From the NCBI GenBank assembly GCA_022841345.1, contig JALHRR010000044.1, positions 1-41,392 of the forward strand: a stretch of 41,392 bases of DNA, read 5' to 3'. Under the pieces are notes generated by a model. That model was given only the letters and a program-made list of their open reading frames with translations, made no database searches and was not told the DNA's origin. The position numbers and the translations under genes are program-made. The stretch is from Saprospiraceae bacterium (GTDB taxonomy: Bacteria; Bacteroidota; Bacteroidia; Chitinophagales; Saprospiraceae). Shown here one piece after another: positions 24,822-33,155 of this stretch (positions are counted from its first letter, which is position 1; each line of letters opens with the position of its first letter).

Positions 24822-25871
24822 TCATTTAAATTCTCCCGCGTCAACATCCTTAATAAATTTAATCAATCCATTGAAGTAGGTTTCCGGGTCGTCAAATTGA
24901 GAGAGATGGCTCCCATCAGTGGTGACACTTCTACCTTTTTGTACCTCCGTTGCCATCCACTCCAAATATTTCGGATCCATCGTATCATATTTCCCTCCCA
25001 GCATTAAAGTAGGCACTCTAATTTCTTTAAGTCTGCCTGACACATCCCAATCTTTTAGGGTAGCATTGCCTGTCATTCCAAATTCGCTGTGACCTTGCAT
25101 GTAAACATAAATTCCAGGATTCAGATGTTCAAATAGTAAGTTGACTGATTTTGGCCATTCAGCTAAAGGCTTTCGCATTATATGTTGAGTATAATAATGA
25201 TTCATCAAAAGTTCACTATATCTGGGATTCTCAAAATCCTTATTAGCTTCCATTTCCATAATTTCTTTGAGAATCTCTGGGTTCATTTGCGGGCCTAATA
25301 CCTCATTGGCATATTTGGTATATTCTGGAGCACTGGCCATCATATTGGAAATGATTAGTCCTTTAATATTATCCTGATATTTTAAGGCATATTCCATAGC
25401 CAATATCCCTCCCCAGGATTGACCGAGCAGATAAAAATTATCTTTATTCAAGTTTAAGGCTTTTCGGACTTGCTCTACTTCTTCCACAAAATGCTCAGTA
25501 GTCCAGAGTGTAGAATCGTTTGGCTTGTCGCTGTAATAGGAATCGAGCTGGTCGTAATAAATGTATTCAATTTCCTCATTGGGAAGAAAGCCCTCAAAAT
25601 TGCCAAATACTTCATGGGTTCCTCCAGGTCCACCGTGTAGCAACAATACACGCATCTTTGGATTGTTCCCCATTCGTTTTGTGTACACGTTAAAAGTTCC
25701 TTTTGAAGTTTCGATAGGAATCATTTTGATGCCTCCCGTAAGCTGGTCATCGCTGTTGGAATAATCAAAGTAGCTGCTTTTTTCAGAATTTGTGCGTTCC
25801 TTTTCCTGGTTGTTTGTGCAACTAAACATGAGTAGCAGTATAATGAATATCAGTGATGTTAAAAGTTTCAT
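24822..25871 (-). CDS. Proline-iminopeptidase-like alpha/beta-hydrolase lipoprotein (S33 family)
   Basis: A 349-residue predicted lipoprotein; the signal peptide ends LLLMFSC with Cys18 as the likely lipid site. The hydrolase core has the oxyanion segment LLLHGGPGG (77-85), nucleophile Ser152 in LLGQSWGG, an Asp in GGKYDTMDP (about 294) and a His in DGSHLSQF (about 322). The cap resembles tricorn-interacting-factor/proline iminopeptidases, which remove N-terminal residues from short peptides. Lipidation implies action in the periplasm or at the membrane rather than the cytosol. It is transcribed alone. Confidence 0.87.
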   Translation of the reverse strand: MKLLTSLIFIILLLMFSCTNNQEKERTNSEKSSYFDYSNSDDQLTGGIKMIPIETSKGTFNVYTKRMGNNPKMRVLLLHGGPGGTHEVFGNFEGFLPNEEIEYIYYDQLDSYYSDKPNDSTLWTTEHFVEEVEQVRKALNLNKDNFYLLGQSWGGILAMEYALKYQDNIKGLIISNMMASAPEYTKYANEVLGPQMNPEILKEIMEMEANKDFENPRYSELLMNHYYTQHIMRKPLAEWPKSVNLLFEHLNPGIYVYMQGHSEFGMTGNATLKDWDVSGRLKEIRVPTLMLGGKYDTMDPKYLEWMATEVQKGRSVTTDGSHLSQFDDPETYFNGLIKFIKDVDAGEFK

Positions 25872-26091
25872 GATTTTTTATTATCAGCAGTTTAATTTAA
25901 TAGGTATATCTGCCCGAATATACACAAAGCCTGCGCGGATTTGGAAATACGCTTATAAAAAAGAGTTGAAATGTATTCTTCTTAGTAATGAGCAATAACG
26001 CTGCTTCACGAACGTGGGTTTGTTGTTTACACCGAAAGAGATTAAAGAGTTATTTTTATAGACATCCTACTTGAATCAAGAAGCTGATTAT

Positions 26092-26520
26092 TTATTCAGT
26101 AGCTGCCATAAGCCCATATCGTATTGCTGCTGCCAGTATATCAATATCTATCTCTTGAATGGTTTTAAAGTGAATACAATATCCGCTCACACTTGCCTTT
26201 CCTATTTTACTCCCGTACGTTTTGGCCAAGTATGTCTTATCTTTTATGCCAAGGATGTATACAGAGATACCGGTGGTATTTGCACTAAGTCCGATTTGAT
26301 AGAACTCCCTGCTCTTTCCATTAGCATATTTAAGGGTCTGAACTCCATATCCAATATTGGGATTGGAAACAGTTTTATTTTCACTGTCTTTACCATCCAG
26401 GTACCATAATTTACATTCTGGCATGAGTCCTGAAATGATGTGGTGCAACAATTGCATGTCGCTGCTTTTTTGTTCAGGCTGACTGGCAATGTACGCTTCG
26501 ATTTGATTTTGTATTTCCAT
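26092..26520 (-). CDS. DUF1801 domain protein
   Basis: A 142-residue protein. The DUF1801 fold is recognisable from IGYGVQTLKYANGKSREFYQ, IGLSANTTGISVYILG and the C-terminal GKASVSGYCIHFKTIQEIDI. The role is unknown. It begins one base after the stop of a 41-codon ORF and 148 bp after an ABC transporter ATPase gene on the same strand, so it is probably the last gene of that operon. Confidence 0.85.
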   Translation of the reverse strand: MEIQNQIEAYIASQPEQKSSDMQLLHHIISGLMPECKLWYLDGKDSENKTVSNPNIGYGVQTLKYANGKSREFYQIGLSANTTGISVYILGIKDKTYLAKTYGSKIGKASVSGYCIHFKTIQEIDIDILAAAIRYGLMAATE

Positions 26521-26521
26521 C

Positions 26522-26647
26522 TTATTCCAATTCTTCGCAATGAAATTTGTGAATGTGAAGCGGGTCTATTATTTCTAAAACTATGTTTACTTCAGAGTCA
26601 ATTCGCAAAATCTTATCACAATCCTCCAGGTCGAAAGTCCAGGCCAT
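26522..26647 (-). CDS. Possible 41-residue small protein between the ABC ATPase and DUF1801 genes
   Basis: This ORF starts at an ATG preceded closely by AAAGGCGG, ends with TAA one base before the DUF1801 ATG, and lies 21 bp after the ATPase stop. The product (MAWTFDLEDCDKILRI ... ending DPLHIHKFHCEELE) has ordinary amino-acid composition and a His/Cys-rich tail (three His and one Cys within seven residues) that could bind metal. I do not recognise it. The tight packing argues for a translated gene; the short length argues for caution. Confidence 0.45.
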   Translation of the reverse strand: MAWTFDLEDCDKILRIDSEVNIVLEIIDPLHIHKFHCEELE

Positions 26648-26668
26648 GCCGCCTTTGAAGCGTTTATT

Positions 26669-27349
26669 CTATTTAAGCTCAAGTTTTTCAATGCGGTCCC
26701 CAATGAGAAATGATTTCATTTCTTGTTCCAAAGTTTGAAATTCTGGCCTTTGAACTGATTTTATTTGTTCTCCCTTTCTGAGTAAATGAATTTCGTCACA
26801 AGTATCACTTAAAGTAGAAAATATATGAGAGGAAATAAGAACTATTTTGTGCAATGCTTTAAGTTTCAGGATGATCTCTATGAGAATAATATTACTCTGT
26901 ATATCCACACCATTAAAGGGTTCATCGAAGATGAAATAATCATTTTCCTGAAGAAGAATGGCAGTTATGGCCAACTTCTTTTTCATTCCTGTTGAGTAAG
27001 TTGAGGCATACTGACCTAATGGCAAATCAAAAATGTTCCTACTTTCAATATCGATATTTGTCTTACCCCTGGCATTACAAAGTAATCTAATATACTCCTT
27101 GCCTGTAATTTTTGAAAAGATGAAAGGATCTGTAAGCAATAAGCCCAGATGGTTTTCCAATGGATTTACCTCTGATACAATTTCTCCATCATAGCTTTCC
27201 AGGCCTGCCATGCATCTGAATAAGGTAGTCTTGCCTGCTCCATTTTCTCCGACAATACCATAAACCTTGCCTGTTTCAAATTCCAGATGGATGTTTTTCA
27301 ATACTTCATTCTTGCCATAACTCTTGCTGAGCCCATTAATTTTTATCAT
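26669..27349 (-). CDS. ABC transporter ATP-binding protein
   Basis: A 226-residue ATPase subunit. The Walker A motif is GENGAGKTT (about 34-42). The signature region is degenerate (STGMKKKLAITA, lacking a canonical LSGGQ), and Walker B is YFIFDEPFNGVD. A switch His follows in ISSHIF. The degenerate signature and short length are typical of exporters of the ABC-2/CcmA-like group. Its start overlaps the membrane-subunit gene by 14 bp, so the two form one complex. The substrate is unknown. Confidence 0.9.
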   Translation of the reverse strand: MIKINGLSKSYGKNEVLKNIHLEFETGKVYGIVGENGAGKTTLFRCMAGLESYDGEIVSEVNPLENHLGLLLTDPFIFSKITGKEYIRLLCNARGKTNIDIESRNIFDLPLGQYASTYSTGMKKKLAITAILLQENDYFIFDEPFNGVDIQSNIILIEIILKLKALHKIVLISSHIFSTLSDTCDEIHLLRKGEQIKSVQRPEFQTLEQEMKSFLIGDRIEKLELK

Positions 27350-28262
27350 TCAATATCAATTTGAGTTTGTTAATGGACTTGGAGTATAAGTAAGGTATAG
27401 TTAGCAATAACATTGGTGGAAAGTAAATGCAAATTGCTATTAGAATACCTTCCAGTATATTTATCTCATCCGGATAAGTAGAATATTTGGCAAGTATTAT
27501 TGCCCATAGAAACAAAATTCCAATCAGGAAAAAGAGTAAAATCAGGTGAAATTCACCTGGGAAATATATTAAAAGCAGTAATGCTAATGGGAAAGTCAAC
27601 ATAGAAATACTTTTAGTAGCCACTCTTATTTTTTTCAGCAGGAATGACTTAGGAGAATCTGAGAAAACCCAAACATAGTATTCATCTTCCGGTTTTAAAT
27701 AATAAGTCAATGAAGTCAGAAAAAGCAGTAGCATTGAAAAAATACCCAAACCCAGGTTGTCCACAATAATGGCAATCATTGCCAATGCATAGGCAATAGG
27801 AAAAATTAGAAATGTTTTTCGGAAGCCAACAGTAAATTCAAACGGGTTTCTTGAAAATGGGGTAGGAGTGGAATGATTAAAATTAGTTTGAAATGATAAA
27901 ACAGCGGAAAGACATGTTAGACCAATTAATATTGCACATTCAATATAGGCGTTTTTGAAAATGAGAATTGCAATAAATGGAATGCTCAATGCCAGGTTTT
28001 CAACAAGCCGAATGACCGTTTTTCTTTTTTTACCAAATGTAGATTGCAGGAAATCAATTCTATTTCTTTCAGAGAGATTAAGCAGTAAACTCAGACAGGT
28101 CAGGAGTACTAAGTATTCAGCGTAATCTGACTGATAAAAAATATATTCTGAAAGCCCAACAAATGCCATCGCCCCCAAAAGGTAAGCTAAATAGGGATTT
28201 ATTCCTGCCTCTCTAAGCTTGCGTTCTGTTCTGATGTATTGTAAATAAAAATAATCTTTCAT
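27336..28262 (-). CDS. ABC transporter membrane subunit
   Basis: A 308-residue polytopic protein with about eight hydrophobic helices (for example YLAYLLGAMAFVGL, LSIPFIAILIF, LALLLLIYF, GILFLWAIILA). It overlaps the ATPase gene by 14 bp and is therefore the likely permease. The sequence does not show a named permease signature, which is usual for ABC-2-like subunits. It begins at an ATG about 130 bp from the Hpt gene end and is likely the first gene of the operon. Confidence 0.8.
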   Translation of the reverse strand: MKDYFYLQYIRTERKLREAGINPYLAYLLGAMAFVGLSEYIFYQSDYAEYLVLLTCLSLLLNLSERNRIDFLQSTFGKKRKTVIRLVENLALSIPFIAILIFKNAYIECAILIGLTCLSAVLSFQTNFNHSTPTPFSRNPFEFTVGFRKTFLIFPIAYALAMIAIIVDNLGLGIFSMLLLFLTSLTYYLKPEDEYYVWVFSDSPKSFLLKKIRVATKSISMLTFPLALLLLIYFPGEFHLILLFFLIGILFLWAIILAKYSTYPDEINILEGILIAICIYFPPMLLLTIPYLYSKSINKLKLILNDKN

Positions 28263-28390
28263 TCTTCATACCGCTTGTCATGCATCTTGATTTGTTTTGA
28301 TCGGCGGCTAAACAAAGGTAAATATTTTGTGGAACCTGAGTGTTCAACAAGATTGAGCCATGATATAATTGAATGACGCTGGAAGATGCT

Positions 28391-28726
28391 TTACAATTGA
28401 TCCATCATGTCACTAAGTATTTTCTCAGAATCAGTCGATATACTTCGCGAATTCATCATCAGATTCTCAACAATTTCTAGTTTATTGTCCTTTACAGCTT
28501 CTTCTATTTTGATAAGTTCATCTTTCAGGCTGGCAATTCCCATAAAATCAGCCTGAGGTTTCAGGGAGTGTGCATTAATCCTGAGCTGCTCCCAATCCTT
28601 ATTTACAAGGTTGCGTTGCATTTCTTCAAATGTTTTTGGTGCTACCTCAAGGTATAATGAGATGTAGCGTCGCATCTTTATGGGATCGTCTTTGGTGAAC
28701 TTCTTTAAAAATGTTAAATCAACCAT
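28391..28726 (-). CDS. Hpt-domain phosphotransfer protein
   Basis: A 111-residue single-domain protein. The phosphorylated His53 lies in INAHSLKPQADFMGI, the standard HPt H-x-(L/K)-K-(P/G) context, with four-helix-bundle flanks (FLKKFTKDDPIKMRRYISLY, LKDELIKIEEAVKDN). It passes phosphate between receiver domains. The gene abuts the single-domain response regulator (stop and start adjacent) and follows the hybrid kinase, so all three form a phosphorelay operon. Confidence 0.9.
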   Translation of the reverse strand: MVDLTFLKKFTKDDPIKMRRYISLYLEVAPKTFEEMQRNLVNKDWEQLRINAHSLKPQADFMGIASLKDELIKIEEAVKDNKLEIVENLMMNSRSISTDSEKILSDMMDQL

Positions 28727-29113
28727 TTATACGTTGGCTTTAATAAGTTGGAAAATTTCTTCGAAAGCATCCTGACCCTTAATCACATAATGCATAGCGC
28801 CATACATGATAGTTTTTGAAGCAGTTCCATAGCTTTTTTGACTGGACAACATGATTACGGGTAAAGCTTTATTTCGCTTTTTGATTTCCTTTAAGATATC
28901 TATCCCATTGGCTGCATCTTTTTCCTTCGAATTCAGATAGTAATCCAAAACTACTATGTCAGGTTTTTCATCCATACTTTGAAGACATGCTTCTCCGGTA
29001 GGGAAAGCCTTTATGTTGAAATCCGCATATTGGTCCAGTAAATAATCTGTGAGCATTTCTGATAATAGTGGTTCATCATCTACAATGAAAATAGTAGGAT
29101 TGTTACTTGTCAT
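28727..29113 (-). CDS. Single-domain response regulator (REC only)
   Basis: A 128-residue receiver domain with no output domain. The acidic pocket is VDDE (11-14), phospho-acceptor Asp57 lies in IVVLDYYL, and MLSSQ and a Lys in YVIKGQ complete the site. Its start overlaps the hybrid-kinase stop by 4 bp, and the Hpt gene begins at its stop. It may act as a shuttle or as a stand-alone effector such as a phosphate sink. Confidence 0.92.
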   Translation of the reverse strand: MTSNNPTIFIVDDEPLLSEMLTDYLLDQYADFNIKAFPTGEACLQSMDEKPDIVVLDYYLNSKEKDAANGIDILKEIKKRNKALPVIMLSSQKSYGTASKTIMYGAMHYVIKGQDAFEEIFQLIKANV

Positions 29114-30645
29114 GATTTGTTATTTATTAAGTTATGAATTTTTTGTAATAATTCCTCTGTATCAAAAGGCTTCCCTATAAAGTCATTCATTCCTGCCTGG
29201 TAACATAAATCTACTTCTTCTTTAAGCACATTGGCAGTCATAGCGATAATAGGAATGTTTGCTTTTTCTCCTTCCAGATTTCTTATAGCTTGAGTGGCTT
29301 CAAATCCATTCATCACCGGCATTTGCACATCCATGAGAATAACATCAAATGAAGAAGATTTCATTTTCTCCACCGCAATCATCCCATTTTCAGCGACCTC
29401 TACATGAACACCTTCAATGGCATCTTCGAGTTCTTCGTTTGCCACTACAACATTAAATGTATTGTCTTCTACCAAAAGGATTCTCATGCCTTTAAGAGCT
29501 TCTGTTATAATGGTAATTGAATTTTCTGCAGGTAATACATTTGCTTTTGTTTCTGCTTTTGCATAAGGGATGATAAAGTGAAACTGGCTGCCTATTCCTT
29601 TTTCACTTTCTACCCATATTTTACCACTATGTAGTTCTACTAATTTTTTTGAAATACTCAAACCTAAACCTGTACCTCCAAATTTTCGGGTTGTGTCACT
29701 ATAAGCCTGCTCGAAGGATTCAAATATTTTACCCATTCTATCTTCATCAATACCAATTCCTGTATCTGAAACAGTAAAATGAAGATTCAATATGTCCCCG
29801 GCTTGCTCAGATTTTACAGAAGTAGTTATTAATCCCTTTTCAGTAAACTTAATGGCATTCCCAATTAAGTTGATCAAAATTTGTCTTAATCGGTTAGCAT
29901 CACCTTGTACATATTGGTTTTCTGATGGAATATCATTTATTAGTTCAAGGCCCTTTTCTTCAGCTTTAAAATGCATGATAGTATGTACATTATGCACCAT
30001 TTCATTGACAGAAAAAGTTTCTTGCTCCAATTCTACTTTGCCGGCTTCAATTTTTGAGATATCTAAGATGTCATTGATGATGACAAGCAATGAATCGGAT
30101 GACTGTTTGATACCGTCCAGGTATTCTTTCTGATCTTCGTTTGGATTACGTCTGATGAGAATATCTGTCATGCCCTTAATGGCATTCATAGGCGTACGGA
30201 TCTCATGACTCATATTTGCAAGGAACTGATGTTTGGCTCTTTCACTAGCTTCAGCTTTTTGTTTTTCGGCTTCGATGATTTCATTTTTGTGTTGCAATAT
30301 TTTTTGAGTTTTACTTGTGAACCGAAGCCTGGAGTATAGTCCCAAAGCAAGCAACAAAGCTGAAATACCCAAAAATAAAATCCAGTTTCTGGTGGACTTC
30401 TGTTTGTTGAGTTGGGTTTGAAAATCGAGGTCAGATTTTAGTTGTTGTTGAGTGAATTGATTCTCCAGTTCCAGTCTGGTTGCTTCACTACTATTTCTCC
30501 ATACAGCCAAAGTGTCTTCTGCCTGCACATGCAATCTGTAGTGTTTCAGTGCATTTTTGTAATCTCCTAAGCCTTCATAAGATTTGGAGAGAATTTTATA
30601 GTTATCTGAAACCTCCTTATTATACGTTTGTTCTGCTACTTTCAA
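29110..30645 (-). CDS. Hybrid histidine kinase, kinase-receiver part (upstream frame disrupted)
   Basis: The ORF encodes 511 residues from a TTG. It opens inside a TPR-like unit (VAEQTYNKEVSDNYKILSKS), then one transmembrane helix (about 88-105), a coiled coil, HisKA with His147 in ANMSHEIRTP, and HATPase_c (LIGNAIKF, SDTGIGID, GGTGLGLSIS). The C-terminal receiver has Asp439 in VILMDVQMPVMNG. An in-frame TGA lies four codons before the TTG, and the N-terminal signal peptide and first TPRs are in another frame (30620-31111). The gene is therefore probably a frameshifted form of one ~670-residue sensor. The kinase itself is intact and could be made by reinitiation. Downstream are its REC and Hpt partners. 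Confidence 0.88.
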   Translation of the reverse strand: MKVAEQTYNKEVSDNYKILSKSYEGLGDYKNALKHYRLHVQAEDTLAVWRNSSEATRLELENQFTQQQLKSDLDFQTQLNKQKSTRNWILFLGISALLLALGLYSRLRFTSKTQKILQHKNEIIEAEKQKAEASERAKHQFLANMSHEIRTPMNAIKGMTDILIRRNPNEDQKEYLDGIKQSSDSLLVIINDILDISKIEAGKVELEQETFSVNEMVHNVHTIMHFKAEEKGLELINDIPSENQYVQGDANRLRQILINLIGNAIKFTEKGLITTSVKSEQAGDILNLHFTVSDTGIGIDEDRMGKIFESFEQAYSDTTRKFGGTGLGLSISKKLVELHSGKIWVESEKGIGSQFHFIIPYAKAETKANVLPAENSITIITEALKGMRILLVEDNTFNVVVANEELEDAIEGVHVEVAENGMIAVEKMKSSSFDVILMDVQMPVMNGFEATQAIRNLEGEKANIPIIAMTANVLKEEVDLCYQAGMNDFIGKPFDTEELLQKIHNLINNKS

Positions 30646-31111
30646 AGCGTTGAATCAGATCTTCCTCTTCCACGTTTTCATTACATTGAAAAGCTAAAAT
30701 ATAGTAAGCCCCAAAAATAATCGGCAATTTGGAAGCATTGGCTACCTTGGCACTTTCTATTGCCTTGTGGGCCGCATCGCACATACTTTCTGTGTTGCCT
30801 TCGACAGATTGTGCCGACATCATATAGAACAATGGCAAATACTCCTTTTTTCCGTTTTTTATAGCCAGTTCAATGGCTTCTTTAGTTTCCTTATCCCATT
30901 TCTTCCACCATTCAGGTTCTTGATAGGGCAAGGAATCGATATCCAGTCTCTCCCAGATGGCCTCTAATCTAACTGTTTCTGGATTAGTTACATCACACCA
31001 AATGGCATATAGTTCATCATCCGTTTTGGTTTGCCCGAAAAGAAATGTAGTGAAAAGAACTCCAAATACAATTAAGATAATTTTGAATCGAATATTAAAA
31101 TCTTGTTTCAT
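30620..31111 (-). CDS. N-terminal sensor fragment of the hybrid kinase (frameshifted)
   Basis: About 163 residues from the ATG at 31111, which gives a signal peptide (IILIVFGVLFTTFLFGQT); an earlier in-frame ATG at 31144 is less likely. The rest is helical and TPR-like (MCDAAHKAIESAKVANASKL, FGAYYILAFQCNENVEEED). It ends in a short nonsense tail where the kinase frame begins, the two overlapping by 26 bp. A 1-nt insertion or 2-nt deletion near 30648-30656 would join ...EEEDLI to ...NALKVAEQT and restore a continuous TPR. Sequencing error is an alternative. Confidence 0.65.
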   Translation of the reverse strand: MKQDFNIRFKIILIVFGVLFTTFLFGQTKTDDELYAIWCDVTNPETVRLEAIWERLDIDSLPYQEPEWWKKWDKETKEAIELAIKNGKKEYLPLFYMMSAQSVEGNTESMCDAAHKAIESAKVANASKLPIIFGAYYILAFQCNENVEEEDLIQRFESSRTNV

Positions 31112-31264
31112 CGTTTTTGAATTTGCATGTTTAATCTTCTCCAAAGTTCAACAGAATCAATTCCTTACAAAGGCATAAATTCTAAAGCTGATCAAAACTA
31201 GAATATAATATCTGTAAGCGGAATGCATGAGTTATCAGATGGTAATTTTAATTATCAAACGGTG

Positions 31265-31291
31265 TTGAGCAATTCGCTATCTTTACTTTTG
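31265..31291 (+). promoter_or_regulatory. Putative -33/-7 promoter of the LytTR gene
   Basis: TTG at 31265 and TACTTTTG at 31284-31291 match the Bacteroidota -33 and -7 elements with a 16-bp gap, slightly short. The ATG at 31298 lies about where transcription should start, giving a leaderless or nearly leaderless mRNA. This supports 31298 rather than the ATG at 31223 as start. Confidence 0.45.
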
Positions 31292-31297
31292 AGTAAA

Positions 31298-32037
31298 ATG
31301 AAGCCAGTAAAAGCACTAATAGTAGAGGATAATGTCTTTATGGCAACTGTCTTGTCTGATTTGCTTCAGCAGGACGAATTAAATATTTCTATACTAGGAG
31401 TAGCTAAAACAGGCAGGGAGGCTTTATACTTAATCCTAACAGTAAAACCTGATGTTGTATTTCTGGATATTGAATTACCGGATATGACTGGTTTTGAATT
31501 ACTTAAGCATTTAGATACAATCAGTTTTCAAACTATATTTACAACATCGCATAGTCACTATGCTATTAAAGCTTTTCGATTAATGCATTGGATTATCTGG
31601 TCAAACCTATTGAAGAGACTGAACTGAAGGAAGCAATTCGCAGGATTGGTAAGACAAAATCGAATAATGATGTTTCAATAGCGCTTCAAAATATTGGGGC
31701 AAAAACGGTAGAAGAACAAAAGCTGATATTGCCTACTCAAACCGGTACATTAAGATTTGCATTAAAGCAGATTACGCATGTTGAAGGAGAGCGGAATTAC
31801 AGCAATATTTGTTTGGTAAATAGCTCACGGGAGTTGTCTTCGAAAAATTTGTCCTACTTTGAAGATATACTCATAGATAAAGGTTTTTTCAGGAGTCATC
31901 GTTCGTACCTGGTCAACAGATACCATATCGAAGCATTAAGAGGCGATCATTTTATATTAAAAAATGGACTGGAGATTCCCATTTCCAGGAGAAAAAAATC
32001 GGAGGCGGAATCTTGGTTTGATCTGAGTGAAAAATAG
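31298..32037 (+). pseudogene. LytTR-family response regulator with a one-base frameshift
   Basis: The receiver part (from 31298) has VEDN, Asp in VVFLDIELPDM and TTSHSHYAIKAF, then runs into a foreign tail after CGA TTA at 31577-31582. The correct continuation, NALDYLVKPIEE, is in the next frame from about 31585. Adding one A to TTAATGCATTGGAT restores Leu-Asn-Ala-Leu-Asp-Tyr, the standard sequence before the conserved Lys-Pro. The second frame then encodes the LytTR domain (FFRSHRSYLVNRYHIEAL) to the stop at 32037. As written, the product lacks the DNA-binding domain. A sequencing error in an A-run is possible. It is divergent from the disrupted hybrid kinase and could have been its regulatory partner. 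Confidence 0.8.
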
Positions 32038-32097
32038 ATATTTTGTGGGACCTGATCACGAGATTGATATTTGTAAAAAATGCTCATAATGAATACA

Positions 32098-33051
32098 CTA
32101 CTCCTTATCGTTTTTGAAAGTGTTTAAGTCATACCTGTCGCGAATTTGTTTGCCATTTTTGTTATACACATGATTGAATTTGCCATCATCAATTAATTCA
32201 AACTGGCCAATCAAATCCAATTTAACTTTGCCATCTTCGATGTCCACAATGACTTTGTGCATTTTATCTTCCTTGAAATAACTGAAGCAAACATAGTTTT
32301 CATATTTCCAGTAAAACATCTGATAGACAGGATCGATAATAATATTGAATTCTGAATCTGAAAGACCCACTTTATAGTCTATCGGATTATAAATTTGGTA
32401 ACAATCAGCTTCTACTTCATAGATTCTGGCAAATGGATATTCAGATATTAACAACCCCGTAGAGTCATAGAAATATGTCCGGCTGGCATCATTGCAGACA
32501 TAAGCTACATTTGGATATTTTTTGAATTGACCAATGCTGCATGGTTGTTTATAAATTAGCGGAACAATTGGATTGCTTTTCAAGTCACAAACTCCGCAGA
32601 CTTTATTTTCTTTAGGTGTGCAAACAAGGACTGTATTATATTTTTTATGTAAAGTCGCACTGCTATAGACAAAAGGTATAATTACTTCATTCTCTGCTGA
32701 AATAATTCCTGCGTAACCATATTTCGCAGCATTCTTTGAATCGTATCCTTTAGTTGCCTCCATATATGGCTCATAGTCCATTTGTAATTTATTATATTGA
32801 GGAGGAATTTTTATTTCCCCATTAACTTCAATTCCATACAAATAACCTTGCTTTATGCGGTACATTCCTTTTCCTATTGCTACTTCTTTTGTTATAGGAA
32901 GGTCGGAATCGGGAATCTTTTTATTATTGGTCTGTACTTTTACCTCCTCTAATTCCTGCGATACAAAGGGTTGTTTTTCATTAATTTGTGATTGCGCATA
33001 ATGATGCAAGCCGAGAATGAAGAGCAGTGCAATTTCAATTTTACATTTCAT
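32098..33051 (-). CDS. Secreted WG-repeat-like protein
   Basis: A 317-residue exported protein; signal peptide about 1-21 (ALLFILGLHHYAQSQ). Repeats of the WG type are visible, for example YGYAGIISAENEVIIPFVYS, VCGVCDLKSNPIVPLIYKQ and VGLSDSEFNIIIDPVYQ, each with a G-(I/V)-x-x...IP-x-x-Y pattern. WG-repeat proteins are common in Bacteroidota, with no fixed function. It appears to be a separate transcriptional unit. Confidence 0.78.
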   Translation of the reverse strand: MKCKIEIALLFILGLHHYAQSQINEKQPFVSQELEEVKVQTNNKKIPDSDLPITKEVAIGKGMYRIKQGYLYGIEVNGEIKIPPQYNKLQMDYEPYMEATKGYDSKNAAKYGYAGIISAENEVIIPFVYSSATLHKKYNTVLVCTPKENKVCGVCDLKSNPIVPLIYKQPCSIGQFKKYPNVAYVCNDASRTYFYDSTGLLISEYPFARIYEVEADCYQIYNPIDYKVGLSDSEFNIIIDPVYQMFYWKYENYVCFSYFKEDKMHKVIVDIEDGKVKLDLIGQFELIDDGKFNHVYNKNGKQIRDRYDLNTFKNDKE

Positions 33052-33155
33052 TTAGCGCCGATTATGTTTAATATAGTAACAGATTTTTGCTTCAAAGAGT
33101 AAAAAAAGGTCCCTCACAGATTCCTTTTGTTGCAGCGTTATATATCTACTTTTTA

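Noticed and set aside
16838-26520. Integron-like cassette array
   Set aside because: Genes are small and same-strand, but no attC-like paired core sites or integrase gene were seen.
28319-32055. Near-identical 18-mers ATATTTTGTGG(A/G)ACCTGA at ~28.32 and ~32.04 kb
   Set aside because: One such AT-rich match is expected by chance in a window of this size, and the two sites have different positions relative to their genes.
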